This document shows, in pieces, positions 36,760 through 45,174 of a DNA stretch of 64,000 bases (within the stretch, counting starts at the first letter, position 1; every line of letters begins with the position of its first letter). The stretch spans positions 1 through 64,000 of the forward strand of contig JACTUB010000010.1 of NCBI GenBank assembly GCA_015660885.1, read 5' to 3'. The notes under the pieces were generated by a model. That model did not search any database, was not told where the DNA came from, and saw only the letters and a program-made list of their open reading frames with translations. Both the position numbers and the translations under genes were made by a program. The stretch is from Methanoregulaceae archaeon. GTDB taxonomy: Archaea > Halobacteriota > Methanomicrobia > Methanomicrobiales > Methanospirillaceae.

Positions 36760-37227
36760 TTGTATTTTCAAGAGATCGGAAAGAGCGTTTTCCCAAAATC
36801 CCTAGAGGAGTATCTTGACAATGGGCTCGATTCTAAATTTAATTTAGAGCCCGTCATCAATTTTTTAAAAAACCGGGGGCTTATCAAGGGTAAAGGGATT
36901 ATCGTCGCGATTAAAAAAACAAAAGATTTTTTGCCCACATTTTTAATGAATTGCAAATCGGGAGATTTATCGCCTTTGATGACTCATGCCCGCGTAGGGT
37001 GGTGTAAAGTGCCCGATTTATCAGATGGCATAGTTTGTTTTGTTATTGGAGTTTTATGTGTAATAATAAATGTGATGGGTTCAAAACAGGTTGCAACAGA
37101 AATTGTAAGAAACATTTTAATTGTTTTTTTCATTATCGGCATCTTTGCAATTATCACAGGTATTTTAATAATTATTTTTAATTTTAGGGGAGGTTCGTTT
37201 TCGAGAGGGAGTTCACGGGGTAAATAA
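36760..37227 (+). CDS. Hypothetical membrane protein (155 residues)
   Basis: Opens with TTG and has a cytosolic part of about 90 residues (EYLDNGLDSKFNLEPVINFL, then a lysine-rich NRGLIKGKGIIVAIKKTKDF) followed by two membrane helices (about residues 90-110 and 120-142) and a Ser/Arg/Gly-rich tail. AT-rich like its neighbour. The true start may lie elsewhere. Function unknown. Confidence 0.5.
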   Translation: MYFQEIGKSVFPKSLEEYLDNGLDSKFNLEPVINFLKNRGLIKGKGIIVAIKKTKDFLPTFLMNCKSGDLSPLMTHARVGWCKVPDLSDGIVCFVIGVLCVIINVMGSKQVATEIVRNILIVFFIIGIFAIITGILIIIFNFRGGSFSRGSSRGK

Positions 37228-37591
37228 ATTTTATTTCGGCAATAACCCACACTTATGCCGATTATTTTCTATTACCCTACCTGAAAATGCCAAACCCAGA
37301 CCAAATGTCGGCATCCAGATATAATTAGCCCGGGAGATCAAAAAGACTCTCGAGGCATCAACAACAATCAAAAAACCGCATACTACGGAATGAGGCTTCT
37401 GGCAAAAAGCGGTCCCGGATTTTTTGATCAGCCCGTGAACTGAAACAAAATCCGATAAAAAAGTCACGGCGATGTTTGTTATGGAACCTGTTTTTTTGCT
37501 ATTTTTTGAACCAATCAGACAACTGCGGTTAAAAATGGTAACATTTTATAACGAACAGTCATTATTAATAATGTAAAATCTGGGGTTTTTC
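37228..37591. other. Intergenic region, 364 bp
   Basis: AT-rich region between accessory genes and acs. A minus-strand frame (37231-37467) has no supporting features and is not called. The last ~70 bp before acs hold TA-rich promoter-like sequence. Confidence 0.4.
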
Positions 37592-39484
37592 ATGGCAGAA
37601 AAATTTGACGTAAAACTCTCCGAAAAGTATTACATGCCGGATCCTTCCTACAAGCAGAACAGCTGGCTGGGAGATTACCAGAAGGCGTACAATGACTTTT
37701 TAAAAGATCCCGACGGTTTCTGGGACCGTGTCGCTCAGGAACTTCACTGGTTCACCCCGTATACAAAGGTGAAGGAGTGGAATTATCCTTATGCCCGCTG
37801 GTTCACTGGTGGCAAAACAAATATCACGTATAACTGTCTCGACCGTAATGTCGCAAATGGCCGGCGGAATAAGGTTGCGCTTATCTGGAGGGGAGAGGAT
37901 GGTACCGAGCGTATCTATACCTACCGCCAGCTCTACCGCGAAGTCCAGAGGGTGGCAAACGGGCTCAAGAAACTCGGGGTTACCAAGGGTGATCGTGTTT
38001 GCATTTATATGCCCATGGTCCCCGAACAGATCATTTCCATGCTTGCCTGTGCACGTATAGGTGCAGTTCACAGCGTCGTTTTCGGGGGATTCGGTGCTGC
38101 AGCACTGAACAGCAGGATTAATGGCGCTGAAGCAAAGGTTGTGATCACGGCGGATGTTACCTACCGCCGAGGAAAGTCCATTCCGTACAAGCGTGTTATC
38201 GAAGAAGCTATCATCAATGCACCCAGTGTTGAGTACGTGGTTGTCCTGAGGCGGGAACTTGACCAGCCTGTAGAAATTCACAGTGAGATGGAAGTCGATT
38301 TTTATGACCTGATCAAGGATGTGAGCCAGGAGTGCGAGCCTGCCGTGATGGATTCAGAGGACCCGCTCTTCATTCTCTATACCAGCGGTTCGACCGGCGC
38401 CCCCAAAGGCATTGTTCACACCTGCGGCGGCTACATGGTTGGTACTTATTACACGACCAAATATGTTTTTGATATCAAGGAAAATGATGTCTACTGGTGC
38501 ACTGCGGACCCCGGCTGGATCACCGGGCATTCCTATGTTGTCTACGGTCCGCTGGCAATGGGTGCAACCATCATTATGACAGAAGGTACTCCGGATTTTC
38601 CCGATCCCTCCATATGGTGGCGGATGGTGGAGGAATTCGGGGTAACCATCCTGTACACTGCACCGACTGCTATCCGGATGTTCATGAAACTTGGTGAGGA
38701 ATGGCCGAATAAGTGCAACCTGAGTACGCTGCGCATCCTTGGATCGGTTGGCGAACCGCTCAACCCTGAAGCTTTTGAGTGGTATTACCGCGTAATCGGG
38801 AAAAAGTCCTGCCCGATCGTTGACACGTGGTGGCAGACAGAGACAGGTATGCAGATGGTCACGACCATGGTGGGTGAACCAATGATACCGGGCTTTGCGG
38901 GAAAAGGAATTCCCGGCGTAATCGCCGATGTAGTGAATAAGGAAGGGAAACCCGTCAAGCCGGGTACCGGAGGTTTCTTAGTCATCAGGGAGCCCTGGCC
39001 ATCGATGCTGCGGACGGTGTATAAAGATGATGAGCGCTACCGGAAATACTGGAACACTATCCCCGGTTGCTATGCGGTAGGGGATCTGGCAGTGAAGAAT
39101 GCCGCAGGATATATCATGGTGCTCGGGCGTGCTGATGACCTGATTGTCGTTGCAGGACATAACATCGGGACTGCCGAAGTCGAGAGCGCGCTGGTTTCCC
39201 ACCAGGCAGTTGCCGAGGCAGCAGTGATCGGGAAACCGGATGCAATGAAAGGTAATATCATCAAAGCATTTGTGATCCTCCGTCTCACGCATTCACCGAG
39301 TGATCGGCTTAAAAAGGAACTTCTGTATCATGTGAGAATTACTCTTGGCCCGATTGCTATGCCATCTGAGATCGAATTCGTTCAATCCCTGCCTAAGACC
39401 CGGAGCGGTAAGATCATGCGTCGGGTGCTCAAGGCAAAAGAGCTGGGGATGGACCCCGGGGACATCTCGACTTTGGAAGAGTGA
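37592..39484 (+). CDS. acs: Acetyl-CoA synthetase (AMP-forming)
   Basis: A 630-residue enzyme that activates acetate to acetyl-CoA with [14 protein letters not shown] (263-273) is the AMP-binding motif, and [10 protein letters not shown] the adenylate-forming motif; Lys607 in RSGKIMRR is the regulatory Lys that is acetylated in other Acs proteins. Full-length. In a methanogen of this type it supplies acetyl-CoA for cell carbon. A TA-rich region precedes it. Confidence 0.95.
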   Translation: MAEKFDVKLSEKYYMPDPSYKQNSWLGDYQKAYNDFLKDPDGFWDRVAQELHWFTPYTKVKEWNYPYARWFTGGKTNITYNCLDRNVANGRRNKVALIWRGEDGTERIYTYRQLYREVQRVANGLKKLGVTKGDRVCIYMPMVPEQIISMLACARIGAVHSVVFGGFGAAALNSRINGAEAKVVITADVTYRRGKSIPYKRVIEEAIINAPSVEYVVVLRRELDQPVEIHSEMEVDFYDLIKDVSQECEPAVMDSEDPLFILYTSGSTGAPKGIVHTCGGYMVGTYYTTKYVFDIKENDVYWCTADPGWITGHSYVVYGPLAMGATIIMTEGTPDFPDPSIWWRMVEEFGVTILYTAPTAIRMFMKLGEEWPNKCNLSTLRILGSVGEPLNPEAFEWYYRVIGKKSCPIVDTWWQTETGMQMVTTMVGEPMIPGFAGKGIPGVIADVVNKEGKPVKPGTGGFLVIREPWPSMLRTVYKDDERYRKYWNTIPGCYAVGDLAVKNAAGYIMVLGRADDLIVVAGHNIGTAEVESALVSHQAVAEAAVIGKPDAMKGNIIKAFVILRLTHSPSDRLKKELLYHVRITLGPIAMPSEIEFVQSLPKTRSGKIMRRVLKAKELGMDPGDISTLEE

Positions 39485-39513
39485 ACGAAAAAGAAGGTAC
39501 ATTTTTACCCAAC

Positions 39514-39546
39514 TTTATAAATACTGTTTTGTGGCATTTATAAATA
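39514..39546 (+). promoter_or_regulatory. Two identical TATA boxes at the tbp gene
   Basis: The 10-mer TTTATAAATA occurs at 39514-39523 and again at 39537-39546. The first is placed to start transcription at or near the ATG (39546), giving a nearly leaderless mRNA. The second covers the expected start site and the A of the ATG, where bound TBP could block its own gene. Confidence 0.6.
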
Positions 39547-40106
39547 TGAAGGTCAGACCAGAGGATTCCCTTAAGATCGAGAACATCGTGGCCTCCGCAA
39601 AAGTGACTGATTATCTGGATCTACCCGAGATTGCATCGAAGATCACGGGTGCCGAATATAACAAGAAGAGATTCCCGGGTGTTGTGCTCCGCATGCAGGA
39701 TCCCAAGATTGCTGCGCTCGTTTTCGGTTCAGGAAAAGTAGTGCTCACCGGTGCAAAGAGTATCGACAGTTTAAGCAAGGGACTCAATATCCTTGGCACC
39801 AAGTTGCGGGATCTCGGCATCGATATCCCCAAGAAACTCGATTACAAGATCCAGAATATCGTAACGTCTGCTGATCTTGCTACTCCTATCAATCTGAATA
39901 AGATTGCTGTCGGGTTCAATCTCGATAAAATAGAATACGAACCGGAACAATTCCCGGGACTTGTCTACCGCCTCGATAATCCAAAAGTAGTGGTGCTTCT
40001 CTTTGGATCCGGCAAATTGATCATTACGGGTGGCAAGGAACCTGAAGATGCGAAGAAAGCGGTTGTCAAAATTCTTTCCGACCTCCGCAGCCTTGGTCTG
40101 ATCTGA
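39546..40106 (+). CDS. tbp: TATA-box-binding protein
   Basis: A 186-residue archaeal TBP with the two-fold repeat: SLKIENIVASAKV and LDYKIQNIVTSADL begin the two halves, and FPGVVLRM and FPGLVYRL, ALVFGSGKVVLTG and VLLFGSGKLIITG are the DNA-binding strands in each half. It recruits TFB and RNA polymerase at promoters. A longer open frame begins upstream inside acs, but the family start and the TATA position fix ATG 39546. Confidence 0.96.
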   Translation: MKVRPEDSLKIENIVASAKVTDYLDLPEIASKITGAEYNKKRFPGVVLRMQDPKIAALVFGSGKVVLTGAKSIDSLSKGLNILGTKLRDLGIDIPKKLDYKIQNIVTSADLATPINLNKIAVGFNLDKIEYEPEQFPGLVYRLDNPKVVVLLFGSGKLIITGGKEPEDAKKAVVKILSDLRSLGLI

Positions 40107-40304
40107 CTTTTATTTTCCGGATTTTTTTATATATATATTGTTGTTGCATCTATTATTTTTTATAATTATATTTAATTATTTCAAGACGTTACTAAATATA
40201 AGTTATATAAATAATATCTGTCTATTGCACAACAATAAGAGAGCCTATATATGAATAATAAGATATTTTGGTTATAATTTTTCATTAAACAAGGGATGTG
40301 ATGC

Positions 40305-40679
40305 ATGAGGACAGAGAATGTAATGTATTTCACCGAAAAAGAGGAGGAATTCGCAAACCTCCTCATTGAAATTGGAACCAAAAGAAATGTCGCAAAGGTA
40401 CTGGTCTTTCTGGCAAATACCCCGGAAGCTACCTCAAGGGCTATAGAGCGGGGCACCGATCTCCGCCAACCGGAGGTCAGTATTGCCATGAGGTATCTTA
40501 TCGAACAGAGCTGGATCACGAGCCGGGAAAGCAAAGCAGAAAGCAAAGGGCGCCCGGTCAAGATATACGAGCTATCCCGGCCAATCCATGAAATAATGGA
40601 CAGCATAGAAAAAGAGAAGAAGAAAGAGGCGACCAATCAGCTCGCCCTTGTCCAGAAATTACGGGACTATATCCGCTGA
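40305..40679 (+). CDS. HTH transcription regulator (ArsR/TrmB-like)
   Basis: The 124-residue protein has a central winged helix: KVLVFLANTPEATSRAIERG then RQPEVSIAMRYLIEQSWI, with the recognition helix in the second segment, and a wing with RPVKIYELS. The C-terminus is a helix that may form a dimer. GGGATGTG precedes ATG 40305. It stands about 200 AT-rich bp after tbp and its end overlaps that of rpiA by 21 bp. Target unknown. Confidence 0.75.
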   Translation: MRTENVMYFTEKEEEFANLLIEIGTKRNVAKVLVFLANTPEATSRAIERGTDLRQPEVSIAMRYLIEQSWITSRESKAESKGRPVKIYELSRPIHEIMDSIEKEKKKEATNQLALVQKLRDYIR

Positions 40680-41372
40680 AGTAATTATTTTACACTTTTT
40701 TTTGCTTCCCACGATAACCGTTGTCTTTTCGGTGAAACAACAGAATAGTCCGCTCTCGACAACACCCGGGATCCCCGCTAGTGCAGTTTCCAGTTCTTTG
40801 GGATTATCCACCCCGTCAAATCCGCAGTCAACAATAAAATTCCCGTTGTCTGTAATGACCGGACCGTCCTTTTTAACACCATCCCGCAGGACGGGTATGC
40901 ATCCCAGGCTCTCCAGTCGGGTCATAACCGGTCGGATTGCAAAGGGAATTATTTCAACAGGAACAGGTGCGGAAAGGGTAGTGACCAGCTTCTGTTCATC
41001 GATAACAATCACCAGGCAGAGCCCGGCAGCTGCAACGCATTTTTCCCTGGTCAGCGCCGCTCCGCGTCCTTTGATAAGGTTAAGGCGGATGTCGACCTGA
41101 TCTGCTCCATCAATGACAAGATCTGGCACCGGCTCCTCATCGAGGGTGGTCAGGGGGATGCCATATTCATAGGCACGTCGTGCGGTCTGATACGATGTCG
41201 GTATCCCCCGGACCTGTAAACCTTCGCGAACCCGGAGGGATAAACGTTCAAGTGCATACAAGACCGTGGAGCCGGTACCGAGGCCCAGGATCATCCCGTC
41301 CTGTACCATATCTGCTGCCTGGTAACCGGCTGCACGCTTTGCTGCGATAAGAGCCTGTGCAGTATCGTCCAT
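40659..41372 (-). CDS. rpiA: Ribose 5-phosphate isomerase A
   Basis: A 237-residue RpiA converting ribulose 5-phosphate and ribose 5-phosphate. ILGLGTGSTVLYALERL is the phosphate loop, DGADQVD holds the catalytic Asp region, KGRGAALTREK the catalytic Glu-Lys region, and DCGF near the C-terminus. Complete. Its start is about 160 bp downstream of surE in the same direction. Confidence 0.94.
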   Translation of the reverse strand: MDDTAQALIAAKRAAGYQAADMVQDGMILGLGTGSTVLYALERLSLRVREGLQVRGIPTSYQTARRAYEYGIPLTTLDEEPVPDLVIDGADQVDIRLNLIKGRGAALTREKCVAAAGLCLVIVIDEQKLVTTLSAPVPVEIIPFAIRPVMTRLESLGCIPVLRDGVKKDGPVITDNGNFIVDCGFDGVDNPKELETALAGIPGVVESGLFCCFTEKTTVIVGSKKKCKIITSADIVP

Positions 41373-41531
41373 CTACCTGATAGATATCAGTTGACAATAA
41401 TTAATACTGATGATACCCGGGTTTGCCCGACTCGGGAAATATCTCACGGGCTGTTTCAACCCTCCAATGTCAATATGCGGTTAAAAAAAGAGATTTTCTT
41501 ATCTCTGAATTACTCTACCTCAGAAAGATGG

Positions 41532-42323
41532 TTATTGCCGGAATATTTTTTTTGCTTCGTCCTCTGCCGCATAGGCAGTGCAATCGAGAGTGATGGGGGT
41601 GATAGAGATATTCCCCCTGCGGATTGCATGAACATCAGTCCCGTCTTCGGCATCCTCAATGAGCGGACCATTGATCCAGAAATACGGGCGACCCCGCGGG
41701 TCAAAACGTTTCTCGACTCCCGTCCTGAAAAGTTTTCTTGCAAGCCGGGTAATTTCATATCTCCCCTTCACGTCTGAAGGGATATTGACGTTGATCACAT
41801 CCGCATGCGGACAGAACTCCTGTGTCAGGACCCGGGACACCACATCACGAACAATACTCTTTGCCGTGGCAAAGTCTTGTCCGTGGTAACGGGGGTCATC
41901 GAATTTATCTCCCTGATCCTCAACCTGAAGTGAGAACGCTATACTCTTTGTTCCCTGGTTGGAGGCTTCCAGTGCGGCACCGACAGTACCGGAGGTCATG
42001 ATTGATTCAAAAGAGAGGTTTTCTCCGATATTGATCCCGCTCACGACAAGTACAGGGTTGAGGTTAAGGGCATACAGACCGATGATGACCGCATCGGTGG
42101 GCTTGCCGGCCACTGACCATGCAGGAATATCATTCATCATGATCCGGGTCGCCCGCAAGGGCTCAAAGATCGATATCGATCTGCCAACAGCGCTCTGCTG
42201 GGTTGCCGGTGCAACAACGGTAATATCCGCTATGGGAGCGAGTGCTTCATACGCAGCCCAGAGGCCTACAGAACTCACGCCATCATCATTGGTCAGCAGG
42301 ATCGAGGGTTTCATTGCATTCAC
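41532..42323 (-). CDS. surE: 5'/3'-nucleotidase SurE
   Basis: A 263-residue survival protein E: ILLTNDDG binds the metal, VVAPATQQSAVGRSI and VSGINIGENLS are the other active-site loops. It removes phosphate from nucleoside monophosphates. The start could be ATG 42323 or ATG 42314. It is divergent from mfnD with 69 bp between. Confidence 0.92.
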   Translation of the reverse strand: MNAMKPSILLTNDDGVSSVGLWAAYEALAPIADITVVAPATQQSAVGRSISIFEPLRATRIMMNDIPAWSVAGKPTDAVIIGLYALNLNPVLVVSGINIGENLSFESIMTSGTVGAALEASNQGTKSIAFSLQVEDQGDKFDDPRYHGQDFATAKSIVRDVVSRVLTQEFCPHADVINVNIPSDVKGRYEITRLARKLFRTGVEKRFDPRGRPYFWINGPLIEDAEDGTDVHAIRRGNISITPITLDCTAYAAEDEAKKIFRQ

Positions 42324-42392
42324 GTATGAATCGCACCGCTCAAATAGTTCACCGATCGGATAGGGTCATTTCCTTAAAGAACAAAAAAAAGA

Positions 42393-43283
42393 ATGATGAA
42401 AGTCCTGCTTGCCGAATATACCACCTTTCACGATCCCCTTCTTGCACCTGAAGGTGCTGCAATGCTTGATGTACTGAAGCAGAGTTTCGAGCGCTGCGGA
42501 CATGAAGTCATCAGTCCAGTGACGAGAGACTTCGGGTCTGAGATTGAACGTCTTGCCCCCTGCTGTGAGATGGGACTGGTGATTGCACCGGACAACCTGC
42601 TGCCAGGATTTACGATGATCCTTGAACAGCACACCCACAATATCGGGTGCGGCAGTATGAATGCCGCGCTCTGTGCAAACAAGGTGCGGACAGCAAAGAT
42701 CCTGCGAAGTCACCAGGTACCCGTGCCTGATGAAATCATCGCAGGAAAACGGGTGATAAAACCGGTAAACGGATGTGGGGCGCAGGGGGTCAGATTATCG
42801 GATGGCCCGGCCGGAAATGGAGAATTCTCCCAAAAATTTATTGATGGTGAACACTTCTCTGTCAGTCTTGTTGCAAGCCACGTCGTGGGAGAGGCATGTC
42901 TCTATTTCTCCGGCAATCCTCCGCTTGCGCTTGCCGTTAACCGGCAGTTTATTGGTATCGGGGCAGACGGAATGTTCAGCTATCATGGCGGGGAGACCCC
43001 GGTCCACCCGTCACGGGAAGCAGAGATCGTTGAGACTGCCGGAAAAGTTGTCGGGGTTCTGGGTTGCCAGGGATACTGTGGTGTTGACGTTGTCGTGGCC
43101 GATCAGGTATATGTCGTTGATGTGAACCCGAGAATTACTACCAGTATTGTTGGCATTGCAGCCTGCATGAAAGAGGAGATTGCTGATATCCTTATCGCGG
43201 CTTCGAAAGGGACTGCACCCGGCAAGGTTCACCTTGCCGGCAGTGTCCGGTTCGATAACCTCGGGAAGGTTACACCGTTATGA
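42393..43283 (+). CDS. mfnD: Tyramine-glutamate ligase of methanofuran synthesis (ATP-grasp)
   Basis: The 296-residue ATP-grasp enzyme shows the nucleotide-binding and metal motifs KPVNGCGAQGV, FIDGEHFSVSL and the Mg site VVDVNPRITTSIVG. These and the overall length fit MfnD, which joins tyramine to glutamate in methanofuran synthesis. The following gene mfnF overlaps by four bases (ATGA), which supports the assignment. Methanofuran carries the first formyl group in methanogenesis. Confidence 0.87.
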   Translation: MMKVLLAEYTTFHDPLLAPEGAAMLDVLKQSFERCGHEVISPVTRDFGSEIERLAPCCEMGLVIAPDNLLPGFTMILEQHTHNIGCGSMNAALCANKVRTAKILRSHQVPVPDEIIAGKRVIKPVNGCGAQGVRLSDGPAGNGEFSQKFIDGEHFSVSLVASHVVGEACLYFSGNPPLALAVNRQFIGIGADGMFSYHGGETPVHPSREAEIVETAGKVVGVLGCQGYCGVDVVVADQVYVVDVNPRITTSIVGIAACMKEEIADILIAASKGTAPGKVHLAGSVRFDNLGKVTPL

Positions 43284-44215
43284 TTGGCATCGATGTTGGT
43301 GGGGCTAATCTCAAAGTTGTGGATCACCAGGGAGTTCATATTCATTACTGTCCGCTCTGGGAAGGTGCTCCTGTCACATCGCTGCTGAACCACTATGTCA
43401 CTTCTCCTGATGAACCGGCAGCCGTGGTAATGAGCGGGGAACTTGCGGATTGTTTTGAGAACAGGATGGAGGGCATCTCCTTCATTGTCGATGAAGTCAA
43501 GAAAGCATTTCCGCATGCACGCTTTTATGGGGTGGACGGGCTGTTCCATGACATCGCAGTGCCTCAGCTTGCAGCGGCAAACTGGCTTGCATCAGCAGAT
43601 TTCCTGCGGAATGAATATCCGGATGCAGTGCTTCTCGATATAGGGAGTACTACTGCCGATATTATCCCTCTTACCCGGTTTGAATCACTCCTCGGTCTTT
43701 CGGATCTCCGGCGGCTCCAGAAGGGGTATCTCATCTATACGGGATTGCTCAGGGGAAATGTCGCCACCCTGCTGCGATCAGTAAAACTCGATGGAGTGAA
43801 TACTCCGGTAAGTTCTGAGTATTTTGCAACAAGTGCGGATGCGCATCTTGTACTGGGACACATTGCTCCGTCACAGTATACCTGTGATACACCGGATAAA
43901 AAAGAAAAAACCAGAGCGGCATCACTTCGGCGGCTTGCCCGTGTAGTATGTGCTGATCCTGAAGAAATCGGATACAACGGAGCCCACCAGATCGCAGAAC
44001 AGTTCTGGGAAAAACAAAGAACGCTGATAAGTAATCAGGTCAAGTGTATTGCCGCAGAGTCCGCTGCCAGAAGGGTAATCGTTGGGGGGATTGGAGCTGC
44101 TCTTCTCTCCCATGAACTGGGTGGTATTGACCTCACCGGGGAACTGGGAGCGGTGGCTGATGCCCTGCCTGCCTGTTCCGTGCGGGAAGTTGCGGGACGA
44201 GGCGAATACTTCTGA
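43280..44215 (+). CDS. mfnF: Methanofuran-synthesis enzyme MfnF (H4MPT-linked C1-transfer family)
   Basis: A 311-residue member of the hydantoinase/ASKHA-type family: MIGIDVGGANLKVVD is the phosphate-1 loop and DAVLLDIGSTTADIIPL the second; a final GGIGAALLSHELGG forms the third. MfnF couples the furan amine to the tyramine-glutamate unit. Co-transcribed with mfnD by overlap. Confidence 0.87.
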   Translation: MIGIDVGGANLKVVDHQGVHIHYCPLWEGAPVTSLLNHYVTSPDEPAAVVMSGELADCFENRMEGISFIVDEVKKAFPHARFYGVDGLFHDIAVPQLAAANWLASADFLRNEYPDAVLLDIGSTTADIIPLTRFESLLGLSDLRRLQKGYLIYTGLLRGNVATLLRSVKLDGVNTPVSSEYFATSADAHLVLGHIAPSQYTCDTPDKKEKTRAASLRRLARVVCADPEEIGYNGAHQIAEQFWEKQRTLISNQVKCIAAESAARRVIVGGIGAALLSHELGGIDLTGELGAVADALPACSVREVAGRGEYF

Positions 44216-44283
44216 TATATCGGAAATTGTACCGGAAACAGGTGGCAGGAGCTGCAGGTTAATGCACCTCAGGGGATAGTAGC

Positions 44284-44535
44284 ATGAAACCGTGGAAACT
44301 GAGCCTTATTCTTTTTTTGGGATCTCTTGCAGTTACCGCAGTATTATGGACGCTTGGCCTGCCGTTCTTCTTTTTATTTTTGTTCATCCCGCTGATTCCC
44401 CTGTTCAGAAAGCCGCAGCTGGTCCGGCGCTGCCCGGTATGCGGATGGGAAACCACAGGCGGCGAGCGCTTCTGCCCCTACGATGCGACTCCCCTCACCC
44501 GCATTGGCAGCGACAGAGGAGAGCGAGACAACTGA
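44284..44535 (+). CDS. Small membrane zinc-ribbon protein (83 residues)
   Basis: Two hydrophobic segments in the first 40 residues, then RRCPVCGWETTGGERFCPYD, a four-Cys ribbon. GGGGAT stands upstream. Its 3' half overlaps, on the opposite strand, the end of a 201-residue gene. Function unknown. Confidence 0.65.
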   Translation: MKPWKLSLILFLGSLAVTAVLWTLGLPFFFLFLFIPLIPLFRKPQLVRRCPVCGWETTGGERFCPYDATPLTRIGSDRGERDN

Positions 44536-44979
44536 AAGAGGAAATCGGATCCCATAAAGATCTGTTGTCGGGATTTCCGGAAATGACCCGAGAGCGTAAT
44601 TCCGGACCGTCCCGCGGTCGACGAATATTCCCATATACGCCAGATAAGCAGATGTGCGGTGAAAAGGCATGGTAGCAGAAAGCGTCCTGCAGAGATCAAT
44701 TACCGGAGATCCGATCCGGGTATCCGGGTAGAACGGGTCATCGGCAAAACAGACGGACCGGCATTGCCTGCAAAAGAACCGTTTTACGAATACGTAAACG
44801 GGAAGCGGTTTGTCTTCCCTGAGCATAACAGCGAACTGTTTCTTCTTTGTATCGTACCCGGTCAATCCGCCACCACATGCGGGACAGGCATCCCTGCTGT
44901 CAAAGGTTATCCCCTCACATGCCAGGATACCGCTCTGGACAATATCGACGAGGAGCGGGGGAATGCGTGGTTGTTTCAT
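44374..44979 (-). CDS. Zinc-finger protein of unknown function, antisense-overlapping its neighbour
   Basis: A 201-residue product with an N-terminal CPACGGGL knuckle (about residue 33) and FFCRQCRSVCFADD (about 70), then a helical segment DLCRTLSATMPFHRTSAYLA that reads like a transposase-type HTH. The C-terminal 55 residues overlap the small zinc-ribbon gene on the other strand and look less conserved. It may be a remnant or relative of a transposase, or a regulator. Confidence 0.5.
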   Translation of the reverse strand: MKQPRIPPLLVDIVQSGILACEGITFDSRDACPACGGGLTGYDTKKKQFAVMLREDKPLPVYVFVKRFFCRQCRSVCFADDPFYPDTRIGSPVIDLCRTLSATMPFHRTSAYLAYMGIFVDRGTVRNYALGSFPEIPTTDLYGIRFPLSVVSLSSVAANAGEGSRIVGAEALAACGFPSAYRAAPDQLRLSEQGNQRDEQK

Positions 44980-45124
44980 ATTCTGCGCGTATCATTGGAT
45001 CTGGTCTGGATGTATCAATCAGTATCCCTTGATTCCTGACTCAGGTTAACGACGGGATTATTATCTTATTCATTGCAGGAGTATAATAACCCACCGCTAT
45101 TAATCACTTTTTATCGTACATTCA

Positions 45125-45168
45125 CTATATTTAAATAGAGTCAAACCAGAAATTTGCTTGTTCGAGGT
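45125..45168 (+). promoter_or_regulatory. Promoter and ribosome site of fdhAB
   Basis: TATATTTAAATA (45125-45136) is a good TATA box about 40-50 bp before ATG 45175, and GAGGT (45164-45168) is a strong ribosome site six bases from the start. Confidence 0.6.
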
Positions 45169-45174
45169 TAGAAC

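Noticed and set aside
37231..37467. Minus-strand frame of 78 codons before acs
   Set aside because: Nothing supports it beyond being open; AT-rich intergenic DNA.
41390..41415. Third possible copy of the AT-rich TTGACAATAATTAAT pattern near rpiA
   Set aside because: It coincides with the likely rpiA TATA region and is short; probably convergent AT-rich sequence.
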